NCBI GenBank assembly: GCA_002294665.1
Contig: DBFQ01000067.1
Coordinates: 1-8,097, forward strand
Length of the DNA: 8,097 nucleotides
Reading direction: 5' to 3'
DNA from: Candidatus Aminicenantes bacterium UBA876
GTDB lineage: Bacteria > Acidobacteriota > Aminicenantia > UBA2199
Shown here: one piece after another, positions 1 through 6,069 of the stretch
How positions within the stretch are numbered: position 1 is the first letter of the stretch
Layout: every line of letters begins with the position of its first letter
Notes under the pieces: generated by a model
What the model was told of the DNA's origin: nothing
Database searches by the model: none
The model's input: the letters and a program-made list of their open reading frames with translations, nothing else
Translations under genes and position numbers: made by a program

Positions 1-14
1 TTATTCCCAATGAG

Positions 15-1091
15 TTATAGAATCGCCACCAGGATGAATATGGCCGCCGCGATCCCCAGCAGGGCGCGGATGACCTTGAACCAGCTGATCGGGCGTTTCC
101 CCTGGACCTCGCCGGACTGGCCGTTGATCAGGAAACGGTAGACCTTGCCGTTGTAGCGGAAAGAGGAGACCCAGATCGGCAGCAGCACGTGCTTGAAGGT
201 GACGTTGCGCAAGGCGGTTTCCACGGAATGGATGCGTTGTTCGTCGCCGCCGATGTCGCGGCGAACCGCATCGCGGATCTCTCTTTCCATCAGGGTGCGA
301 GCCGCTTTCAACCCATCGGGAAGGGCGACTTCGTAGGCCTGGGCGCGGAATCCGCGGATGTAATCTTCATGGAAGGGTACGAGTTCTTTCAGGTTCCAGG
401 GCCCCAGGTTGCGCAATTGGGCTGAATCGAGGGAACGGGCGGCCGGGACCGCGACGTCGTCAAAATCAAGGTCCACCTGGTTGGCAACCGACGTCCAGCG
501 GGTATGCCTGGCCTGCCGGGGCTGACCGGACAGGCGGTTTTCCATGCCGGTGTAATGATCGCCGCGTTCACCGCGGTAATGGCTGGAAGTGGCGGCGTCA
601 AAGGTCCAGTAGGGCAGATAGACTCCCGTGAGGGTTTCCCGGTGGTGTTTGCTCTTGAGGTCGGAAGGCGCGAACCATAAGCTGTTCAACCAGCGTTTGA
701 ACTGTGCTTGGGCTTTTTTATGGTTCACGATGAACGGGGCCAGGGCGCCGGGCTTGAGCAGTGTACTGGTGCTCCCGCCGGCAACCACGAGGGCGGTGGC
801 GCAATAGGGGCAGCGGTCGGATGTGACCAGTGGATCGAGCGTGACCATGGCCCCGCAGCCGTCGCAGCGGACCGTCACCACCTCCATGCGTTCTTCTCTG
901 GCGTATTGCTCGGCAAGGAAGGGCTCGTAATCGATCTCGGTCAGGGGTTCAGCATGGTCCGTGATGGGGTTGGTCGTGCCGCAGTATTCACAGGTGAGTG
1001 AGCGGGTTCCCGGCAGGTAGGCCAGGCGCGCGCCGCAACCGCGGCAGGTCAGGGTGGGGGATGATTCAGGTGCAGGTGTCTCCGGCGTCAT
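15..1091 (-). CDS. Tail-anchored protein with two zinc ribbons (YdjG-like)
   Basis: The protein has 358 residues. Two CxxC...CxxC zinc ribbons lie at its N-terminus (C16/C19 with C34/C37, and C76/C79 with C94/C97). A soluble region without an obvious enzyme motif follows, and a single hydrophobic segment at about residues 340-358 ends the chain. This arrangement suggests a tail-anchored inner-membrane protein with the ribbons in the cytoplasm. TFIIB-type zinc-ribbon membrane proteins of this sort (B. subtilis YdjG) are known beside SPFH proteins, and here the gene follows an SPFH gene by 25 bases on the same strand. The ATG at 1091 is chosen because GGAGG (1097-1101) stands 5 bases ahead and the ribbons start soon after it. 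An upstream in-frame start at 1250 would add 53 basic, low-complexity residues inside the preceding gene. Zinc binding is inferred from the cysteines. The molecular role is unknown, and a scaffold or anchor is more likely than an enzyme. Confidence 0.82.
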   Translation of the reverse strand: MTPETPAPESSPTLTCRGCGARLAYLPGTRSLTCEYCGTTNPITDHAEPLTEIDYEPFLAEQYAREERMEVVTVRCDGCGAMVTLDPLVTSDRCPYCATALVVAGGSTSTLLKPGALAPFIVNHKKAQAQFKRWLNSLWFAPSDLKSKHHRETLTGVYLPYWTFDAATSSHYRGERGDHYTGMENRLSGQPRQARHTRWTSVANQVDLDFDDVAVPAARSLDSAQLRNLGPWNLKELVPFHEDYIRGFRAQAYEVALPDGLKAARTLMEREIRDAVRRDIGGDEQRIHSVETALRNVTFKHVLLPIWVSSFRYNGKVYRFLINGQSGEVQGKRPISWFKVIRALLGIAAAIFILVAIL

Positions 1092-1096
1092 GGTTG

Positions 1097-1101
1097 CCTC
1101 C
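1097..1101 (-). promoter_or_regulatory. Shine-Dalgarno site of the zinc-ribbon gene
   Basis: Read on the minus strand this is GGAGG, five bases before the ATG at 1091. It settles the start of the zinc-ribbon gene against the longer open frame that begins at 1250 within the SPFH gene. Confidence 0.75.
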
Positions 1102-1116
1102 AGAAATCGGTAATGA

Positions 1117-2229
1117 CTATTTCTGCGGTTCGGATTCCGGGATCGGCGGCGGCACGGAACTGAACAGGCGTGCGATCTCGGGGACTTCCGCGGCTTTTCT
1201 CCAGTTCTCCATACCGGTTTTCCAGACCAGGGTCTCCGGGGTGAACTCACCGGAATGAATCTGTGCCTGGAGCTCGGCCTGGGTGAACGGCCCCTTGCGT
1301 TCGCCTTTTATCGCCAGGTAGACCCTGGCTTCTCCGGGGATCGGCGGCGGGGTTTCCTGGGCGCCGCCTCCCTGCTGGGGAAAGCCTTTGACCATCTGAT
1401 TGGCCATGGCAAATCCCATGCCCAGGCCGATGCCCTCTCCGGCGGCTCCGCCGGGGTTTTCCGCCGCGCTCTGCATGGCGTTTGCGGACTGGTATTGCAT
1501 GTAGCGGTCAAGGTTTCCGATCACGCCCATGCTGTTGCGCTTGTCGATCGCCTCTTCCACTTCCGGGGGAAAAGAGATGTTTTCTACCAGAAACTTGGTG
1601 AGCTCAATGCCGTATTCGGTGAATTCATCCGCGATTTTTTTCTCTACCGTGGCCGATAACTCGTCGTACTGGGTGGCCAGGTCAATCGCGGGGATGCCGC
1701 TTTCGGCCAGCAGATCGGAGAAGCGCGTAATGATGATGTTCTTTAATTGCTCGGTGATTTCCTCGGTGGAGAAGCGGCTGTCCGTTCCCGCTACCTGGCG
1801 GATCAGTTCGGCCGGGTCTTTGACGCGCAGGGCGTAGTTGCCGAATGCGCGCAGGCGGATCGGTCCGAATTCGGGATCCCGCATCATGATCGGGTTACTG
1901 GTACCCCACTTGCGGTCCGTGAACTGCCGTGTATTGGCGAAATACACTTCCACTTTGAACGGGCTGTGAAAACCGTATTTCCAGCCTTTCAAGGTGGTCA
2001 GGATCGGCATGTTCTTGGTTTCCAGCGTATAGGTGCCCGGTGAGTACACGTCGGCGATCTGCCCTTCGTTGACGAACACCGCCACCTGGGATTCCCGTAC
2101 CACCAGTTGGGCGCCGTACTTGATTTCATTCTCGTAACGTTCAAAACGGTACAAAAGGGTGTCTGGAGAGTCGTCCAGCCACTGGATAATGTCAATGAAC
2201 TCCCCGCGGATTTTGCTGATCAGGCCCAT
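1117..2229 (-). CDS. SPFH-domain protein with C-terminal GYF_2 domain (YdjI-like)
   Basis: The protein has 370 residues. An SPFH (stomatin/prohibitin/flotillin) domain covers roughly residues 25-235, with a membrane-proximal beta region followed by charged helices. A Gly/Ala/Met-rich linker at about 257-290 comes next, then a GYF_2 (DUF4339) domain at about 303-356 with the typical GPF and W..G...W pattern. PPPIP occurs on both sides of the GYF_2 domain (294-298 and 360-364). There is no signal peptide or membrane helix, as in the YdjI-type SPFH proteins once called virion core protein-like or antifreeze-like. SPFH proteins form ring- or cage-like oligomers on membranes and organise partners there. 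In B. subtilis YdjI works with YdjG, YdjH and PspA in membrane stress. The start has AGGGAG at 2236-2241, and a candidate promoter lies at 2265-2293. It is the first gene of a minus-strand operon. The family call is firm, and the stress role is inferred from relatives and the neighbour. Confidence 0.88.
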   Translation of the reverse strand: MGLISKIRGEFIDIIQWLDDSPDTLLYRFERYENEIKYGAQLVVRESQVAVFVNEGQIADVYSPGTYTLETKNMPILTTLKGWKYGFHSPFKVEVYFANTRQFTDRKWGTSNPIMMRDPEFGPIRLRAFGNYALRVKDPAELIRQVAGTDSRFSTEEITEQLKNIIITRFSDLLAESGIPAIDLATQYDELSATVEKKIADEFTEYGIELTKFLVENISFPPEVEEAIDKRNSMGVIGNLDRYMQYQSANAMQSAAENPGGAAGEGIGLGMGFAMANQMVKGFPQQGGGAQETPPPIPGEARVYLAIKGERKGPFTQAELQAQIHSGEFTPETLVWKTGMENWRKAAEVPEIARLFSSVPPPIPESEPQK

Positions 2230-2235
2230 GATCGT

Positions 2236-2241
2236 CTCCCT
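2236..2241 (-). promoter_or_regulatory. Shine-Dalgarno site of the SPFH gene
   Basis: On the minus strand this reads AGGGAG, six bases ahead of the ATG at 2229. It supports that start, which gives the expected short N-terminus before the SPFH domain. Confidence 0.65.
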
Positions 2242-2264
2242 AAAAACGGTTGATTTCCCGATTC

Positions 2265-2293
2265 ATTCTCCCAGAAGCCGCAAGTGAAGTCAA
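2265..2293 (-). promoter_or_regulatory. Candidate sigma70-type promoter for the SPFH/zinc-ribbon operon
   Basis: On the minus strand TTGACT (2288-2293) stands 17 bases from GAGAAT (2265-2270), and a TGG directly before the latter resembles an extended -10. The -35 matches the consensus at 5 of 6 positions and the -10 at 4 of 6. Transcription would start near 2258, leaving a leader of about 29 bases that includes the ribosome site. The call rests on motif and spacing only. Confidence 0.4.
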
Positions 2294-2301
2294 TCGTTTT
2301 C

Positions 2302-2330
2302 TTGATCCCCCCGGAAGGGTGTGGTATAAG
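2302..2330 (+). promoter_or_regulatory. Candidate promoter abutting the MBL hydrolase start
   Basis: TTGATC (2302-2307) and TATAAG (2325-2330) are separated by exactly 17 bases. A start of transcription about 7 bases after the -10 would fall at about 2337, almost at the ATG (2339). The transcript would then be leaderless, and the weak AAGG ribosome site (2328-2331) would lie partly within the -10. Either the promoter is real and the message leaderless, or a different promoter within the divergent gene serves the operon. Confidence 0.3.
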
Positions 2331-2338
2331 GCGGAATA

Positions 2339-3226
2339 ATGGTGCGATCCCGTCTTGTTCAACCCGTTTTTCCCGGCGTGTTCTGCATCCAGGTGCCTTC
2401 ATTTCCCGTTTACCTGCTCAATTTCGGTCGGCCGATGCTGGTCGACAGCGGCATCACCACCGGGGTGACCGCCCTGCGTACCGCTCTGAAAGAGTTGCTT
2501 CCGGATGGACGGCTTGATTCCGTGTTGTTGACCCATTCGCATTGGGACCATACCGGCGGGGCATTTGAGTTGCAGCCGGAAATGGGGTTTGCCGTCAATG
2601 CGTCCACCCGCGCCGTGGAGCTGCTGCGAAAACCCAAGGTTTACCGCTTCATTCATCATCTGAACCGCGAACACGCCCGGCAACACAATGCCGAAGCGCC
2701 GGCGGAGTACGCGCCGCTGCAACGGCTTGAACCGCTGGAGGAGAACGACCGCGTGGACCTGGGGGGCGGGCACTGGATCGAAGCCTTTGAGACCCCCGGA
2801 CATACGCGCTGTTCCATGGCCTACCTGCTTTATCCGCAGAAAATCCTTTTCCCTGGAGATGCCGTAGGCGTGGTCGAGCGTGACGGTTCGATCAAGCCCC
2901 TCTTCCTGTCCGACTACGCCGCTTATGAGGACTCGCTGCTCAAGTTGGGCAAACTGAACGCCCGCGCTCTGTGTTTTTCACATAACCGTTATCTCAAGGG
3001 TGAAACGCGTGTGCGCGACTTCCTGGCCGCTTCCCTGGAACGCACGCGGCAGGTTCGCGACGTGATCCGGCGGCGACTCGACTCCGGAATGGGCCGGGAA
3101 GAGATCGCTGAAGCGCTGCTGGCCGAGGAGTTTCCCAAGCCCACGGTGATGGGGCCCCGGGAAGCCTTGATCATCAACCTCAGGGCCATGACCCTGGCGG
3201 TTGAGCGTACGGTTGGGGCCTGTTGA
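2339..3226 (+). CDS. Metallo-beta-lactamase-fold hydrolase
   Basis: The protein has 295 residues and is cytoplasmic, with no signal peptide. It carries the complete metal-binding set of the MBL fold: HSHWDH at 66-71 (H66, H68, D70, H71), H155 in a TPGHT motif, D174 in FPGD and H215 in CFSHNR, plus the VDSG turn at 35-38. Such proteins bind two zinc or iron ions and hydrolyse thioesters, lactones, phosphoesters or similar bonds. The fold does not tell which, and glyoxalase II-like or general MBL hydrolase are the fairest names. A charged helical C-terminus (about 225-295) lacks a motif I recognise. The start at 2339 has only AAGG (2328-2331) as a ribosome site but places the first beta strand where expected. 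It is the first of six co-directional genes. Its link to cinA is positional only. Confidence 0.85.
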   Translation: MVRSRLVQPVFPGVFCIQVPSFPVYLLNFGRPMLVDSGITTGVTALRTALKELLPDGRLDSVLLTHSHWDHTGGAFELQPEMGFAVNASTRAVELLRKPKVYRFIHHLNREHARQHNAEAPAEYAPLQRLEPLEENDRVDLGGGHWIEAFETPGHTRCSMAYLLYPQKILFPGDAVGVVERDGSIKPLFLSDYAAYEDSLLKLGKLNARALCFSHNRYLKGETRVRDFLAASLERTRQVRDVIRRRLDSGMGREEIAEALLAEEFPKPTVMGPREALIINLRAMTLAVERTVGAC

Positions 3227-3271
3227 CCATGGGCGTGCCCTGGAAGGTCCGGCCGGCCGGCATGGCGGACC
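3227..3271 (+). promoter_or_regulatory. Two GC-rich stem-loops between the hydrolase and cinA
   Basis: Directly after the hydrolase stop, CCA/TGG and GGG/CCC pair around a short loop (3227-3243). Then GGTCCG (3246-3251) pairs with CGGACC (3266-3271), and two more pairs are possible after a bulged G. Between those arms sits a 12-base perfect palindrome of alternating CCGG/GGCC (3249-3260). No T-run follows, so these are not standard terminators. The second stem ends immediately before the cinA Shine-Dalgarno at 3272, so it could affect translation or message processing. A role is inference. Confidence 0.4.
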
Positions 3272-3277
3272 GGGAGG
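3272..3277 (+). promoter_or_regulatory. Shine-Dalgarno site of cinA
   Basis: GGGAGG lies four bases before the ATG at 3282. It picks this start over an in-frame TTG at 3201, which would overlap the hydrolase gene and add 27 non-conserved residues before the family N-terminus MRAVIIAVGSE. Confidence 0.75.
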
Positions 3278-3281
3278 CTGC

Positions 3282-4523
3282 ATGCGTGCCGTAATCATTG
3301 CCGTGGGCAGTGAAATGCTCAACCAGGAGCGCCTCGACACCAACTCGATCTACCTGTCTCGCCGCCTGCGCGAAAAGGGCATTCTCACCGACATGAAGCT
3401 GGTGGTCGGTGACAACCGTGATTACCTGGCCTGGGCCGTGCGCCAGGCGTGCAAGCGCGCCCAACTCGTGGTTACCATTGGCGGATTGGGTCCGACAGCC
3501 GATGACCTGACCCGGGAAGCCGTGGCCGAAGCCCTGCGCAGGGAGATGACCTATAATGAAGAGATCGTGGAGCAGATCCGCGAACGTTTCCGCCGCATGG
3601 GCATGCAGATGCCCGAGATCAATACGCGCCAGGCATTTGTGATCGAGGGGGCTGAAGTGTTGCCCAACCCGGTGGGGACGGCTCCCGGATTGTTCCTGGA
3701 CATTGAGCCCTGCCGGGTTCTGCTGTTGCCCGGACCTCCGCGGGAGCTTCAACCCATGTTCGATGCCGTGCTCGAAAACCGGATCGGTCCATTGTCCCGC
3801 TACCATGTCTGTTCGCGGACCATGCGCATTGCCGGCCTGACCGAGTCGGAGGCGGACACGCGCCTGACCGCCGCTTTGGGGCGGATTGACAACCTGGATG
3901 TGACGATCCTGGCCAGCCCCGGCCTGATCGAGATTCATCTCATGGGACGTTCGCGCAAAGAGAAAACCGAGGCCGAAGAGGCGGTTGCCATCGCCGTCGA
4001 ACGGGTGCGCAACGAATTTGTGAGTCACCTGGTCACCGAACTGGATGAAAGTTTTGCCGCCGCCGTGCTGCGCCGCTTGCAGGAAAAGAAACTCACCCTG
4101 GCGGTCGCGGAGAGTTGCACCGGTGGCCGGTTGGCTGATTGCCTGACCGATGTCCCCGGAAGCTCCGCCGTTTTCCTGGGAGGAGTGATTGCCTATGACA
4201 ATGCGTTGAAGCGTGATTTTCTGGGGGTCTCCCCTCAGACCATGACCCGCTGGGGCGCGGTTTCGGCGCAGACCGCTGCGGAGATGGCCCGGGGCGTTCG
4301 CGAAAAAACGGGCGCGGATATCGCCGTGTCCATTACCGGGATTGCCGGCCCCGGCGGCGGCAGCCGGGAAAAGCCCGTGGGACTGGTTTTTTTTCACCTG
4401 CACAGCGCGGATTGCGATCAGGACAGCCGCCGGCTGATGAACGGGAATCGGGACAGTATCAAAACCCGCAGCGTGAACCACGCGCTCAACATGATCCGGG
4501 AGTATCTGGATGGACGGGAATGA
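3282..4523 (+). CDS. cinA: CinA-family nicotinamide-nucleotide amidohydrolase
   Basis: The protein has 413 residues, the usual full length for two-domain CinA. The N-terminal COG1058 (molybdopterin-binding-like) domain covers about 1-170. It shows the opening strand with AVGSEML and the GGLGPTADDLT loop at 67-77, and in studied members it is linked to ADP-ribose pyrophosphatase activity. The C-terminal CinA/PncC domain (about 255-413) keeps AESCTGG at 276-282, with the serine and threonine of the active site, and TGIAGPGGG at 352-360. It deamidates nicotinamide mononucleotide to nicotinate mononucleotide in pyridine-nucleotide recycling. No key motif seems to be missing. The name refers to competence/damage induction in Gram-positives, and nothing here shows such control. 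The gene follows the hydrolase after 55 bases and overlaps the next gene by 14, so it is likely co-transcribed. Confidence 0.95.
   Translation: MRAVIIAVGSEMLNQERLDTNSIYLSRRLREKGILTDMKLVVGDNRDYLAWAVRQACKRAQLVVTIGGLGPTADDLTREAVAEALRREMTYNEEIVEQIRERFRRMGMQMPEINTRQAFVIEGAEVLPNPVGTAPGLFLDIEPCRVLLLPGPPRELQPMFDAVLENRIGPLSRYHVCSRTMRIAGLTESEADTRLTAALGRIDNLDVTILASPGLIEIHLMGRSRKEKTEAEEAVAIAVERVRNEFVSHLVTELDESFAAAVLRRLQEKKLTLAVAESCTGGRLADCLTDVPGSSAVFLGGVIAYDNALKRDFLGVSPQTMTRWGAVSAQTAAEMARGVREKTGADIAVSITGIAGPGGGSREKPVGLVFFHLHSADCDQDSRRLMNGNRDSIKTRSVNHALNMIREYLDGRE
4498..4502 (+). promoter_or_regulatory. Shine-Dalgarno site of the methyltransferase gene, inside cinA
   Basis: GGGAG is seven bases before the ATG at 4510 and lies wholly within the last codons of cinA. 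It supports a start that overlaps the cinA end by 14 bases. Confidence 0.6.
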
Positions 4524-5271
4524 GGGTGACGAGTTAACCCGTGATCATTTTTTCCGCGGCAAGCTGACGCTGCTGCAGCCCCGCCGCGGTTATCGATTTT
4601 CCCTGGATGCGCCCATGCTGGCGGGGTTCCTGCCGTCCCTGCCTGAAGTGGAAGCGCTGGAAGTGGGAACCGGTTGCGGCATCATCTCCCTGATGGGGCT
4701 GGCACTGGGGCGTTTTCGCCATGTGCAGGCGATTGAAGTTCAGCCCCGTCTGTGCGCAATGGCCGCGCGCAACGCGGAGCTGAACGGGTATAGCGGGCGC
4801 ATGCGCGTGGTATGCCGGGACTTTCTGGAGTTGGGTGACCACCTGGAAAAGCAGGAGCTGGTTTTCTCCAATCCCCCCTATTTTCCTGTTGGGCGCGGAC
4901 GCTTGAGCCGGATGACGGAGGTCCGGGACGCGCGTTTTGAGACCCGGATGCCGGCGGACCGCTTTCTGGAGGTTCTGGCTTTTGTGCTCTCCAGCCGGGG
5001 CCGCGCCTGCCTGATTTTTCCGGCCCGGCGCGAAGAGGAACTGCTGGCCCTGGCGGCCGGACGGGGACTGTTTCCCGGCCGCTTGCGGCGGGTTCACTCG
5101 TTCGCGCATGACAAGCCGGGCCGTTTTCTGGTACAATTGGAGCGCCGCCGGGAAAATCCCGAGCTTATGCCTCCCCTGGTGGTTTTCCGTTCCCCGGGTG
5201 AATATACCCCGGAAATGGAAGCGCTCTTGTCTGGACGTGACCATGATCCGCAAGATTCGAGAACTGGCTAA
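4510..5271 (+). CDS. N6-adenine methyltransferase of the YfiC/TrmN6 (COG4123) family
   Basis: The protein has 253 residues. A Rossmann-type SAM-dependent methyltransferase domain shows the SAM-binding motif I EVGTGCGIIS at 51-60, the acidic end of strand 2 at about E76 in AIEVQPR, and the catalytic NPPY at 121-124, which is typical of enzymes methylating an exocyclic amino nitrogen. The segment before motif I (GYRFSLDAPML, 27-37) matches the COG4123 pattern of YfiC and YabB. E. coli YfiC/TrmN6 methylates A37 of tRNA-Val1. By homology the substrate here is a structured RNA, probably tRNA, but that is not proven, and a protein or rRNA target is possible. The gene overlaps cinA by 14 bases and the permease by 29, so translation is probably coupled on both sides. 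Confidence 0.85.
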   Translation: MDGNEGDELTRDHFFRGKLTLLQPRRGYRFSLDAPMLAGFLPSLPEVEALEVGTGCGIISLMGLALGRFRHVQAIEVQPRLCAMAARNAELNGYSGRMRVVCRDFLELGDHLEKQELVFSNPPYFPVGRGRLSRMTEVRDARFETRMPADRFLEVLAFVLSSRGRACLIFPARREEELLALAAGRGLFPGRLRRVHSFAHDKPGRFLVQLERRRENPELMPPLVVFRSPGEYTPEMEALLSGRDHDPQDSRTG

Positions 5272-6067
5272 ATACCGCCAATTGATCGCGACCCTGGTCA
5301 GCCGGGAGTTGAAGGCCCGCTACCGCGGGACCGTTTTCGGTTTCTTCTGGAGCCTGCTCAACCCCCTGCTGTTGCTGGTGGTCTACTCCATTGTTTTCGG
5401 CATCATCCTGCCCACCAGCAGCGGGCGTGTCGAAAATACCATGATCACGGGACTGAATTATTCGATTTTTCTGTTTACCGGGCTGCTGCCCTGGGTCTGG
5501 TTCAACTCGTCGGTGCTGGAATCGGCCAACGTCCTTTTTGTCAACAGCAACCTGATCAAGAAGATCAAGTTCCCCCTCGAGGTTCTCCCGATCACCACGG
5601 TGCTCACGAACCTGATCCATTTCCTGCTGGGCCTGCCCATCCTGGTGCTGTTCATCCTCTTTTTCGGAAAGGACATGCCCCTGACCTGGTGGGTGCTGTT
5701 CCTGCCCGTGGCCGTGCTGGTCCAACTGGTGTTCACGTTGGGCATGAGCTTCCTGGTGGCGGCCCTGACCGTGCATTTCCGCGACCTGAAGGACATCCTG
5801 TCCAATCTGCTGACATTGTGGTTTTTCGCCACGCCCATTATCTATCCCTTCATGATCCCGGCCATTCAGAAACACAAGGCCCTGGTCCTGGCCCTTTCAC
5901 TGAACCCCATGACCCATATCATCGAGGCCTATCATTACACGTTCGTGTTCGGTTCTCTGCCCCACTGGAAAAAACTGCCCGTCACGCTGGCGGTCGGCCT
6001 GATCCTGCTCTGGATCGGCTACACCGTGTTCGACAAACTGCGCGACACCTTTGTGGAAGAGGTCTGA
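5243..6067 (+). CDS. wzm: ABC-2 type polysaccharide export permease (Wzm-like)
   Basis: The protein has 274 residues and about six membrane segments (roughly 33-55, 73-93, 115-141, 148-177, 185-207, 246-264). The amphipathic N-terminus with RELKARYRGTVFGFFWSLLNP (21-41) and the internal HFRDLKDIL (178-186) and LNPMTHIIEAY (220-230) are characteristic of the O-antigen/teichoic acid/capsule export permeases (Wzm, TagG, KpsM). It would pair as a dimer with the ATPase encoded two bases downstream and move lipid-linked polysaccharide across the inner membrane. The ATG at 5243 gives the usual family N-terminus. It has only a weak ribosome site and lies 29 bases before the end of the preceding gene, so translation likely relies on coupling. 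An upstream ATG at 5108 would add 45 residues encoded in a second frame of the methyltransferase and is rejected. Confidence 0.92.
   Translation: MIRKIRELAKYRQLIATLVSRELKARYRGTVFGFFWSLLNPLLLLVVYSIVFGIILPTSSGRVENTMITGLNYSIFLFTGLLPWVWFNSSVLESANVLFVNSNLIKKIKFPLEVLPITTVLTNLIHFLLGLPILVLFILFFGKDMPLTWWVLFLPVAVLVQLVFTLGMSFLVAALTVHFRDLKDILSNLLTLWFFATPIIYPFMIPAIQKHKALVLALSLNPMTHIIEAYHYTFVFGSLPHWKKLPVTLAVGLILLWIGYTVFDKLRDTFVEEV
6058..6062 (+). promoter_or_regulatory. Shine-Dalgarno site of wzt, inside wzm
   Basis: AGAGG lies seven bases before the ATG at 6070 and inside the last codons of the permease gene. Only two bases separate the wzm stop from this ATG. It rejects the long upstream extension of the same open frame into wzm. 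Confidence 0.6.
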
Positions 6068-6069
6068 AC

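Noticed and set aside
3180..4481. 433-codon open frame on the minus strand opposite cinA
   Set aside because: The plus strand holds unmistakable CinA motifs throughout. The antisense frame is rich in His, Gln, Gly and Pro with no domain, as expected from the opposite strand of GC-rich coding DNA.
5108..5242. N-terminal extension of the permease from an upstream ATG
   Set aside because: The 45 added residues lie in a second frame of the methyltransferase and do not resemble the permease family N-terminus, which begins at the ATG at 5243.
4534..5875. Long minus-strand frames opposite the methyltransferase and the permease
   Set aside because: They are Gln/His/Arg-rich shadows with no motif, lying against clear plus-strand genes.
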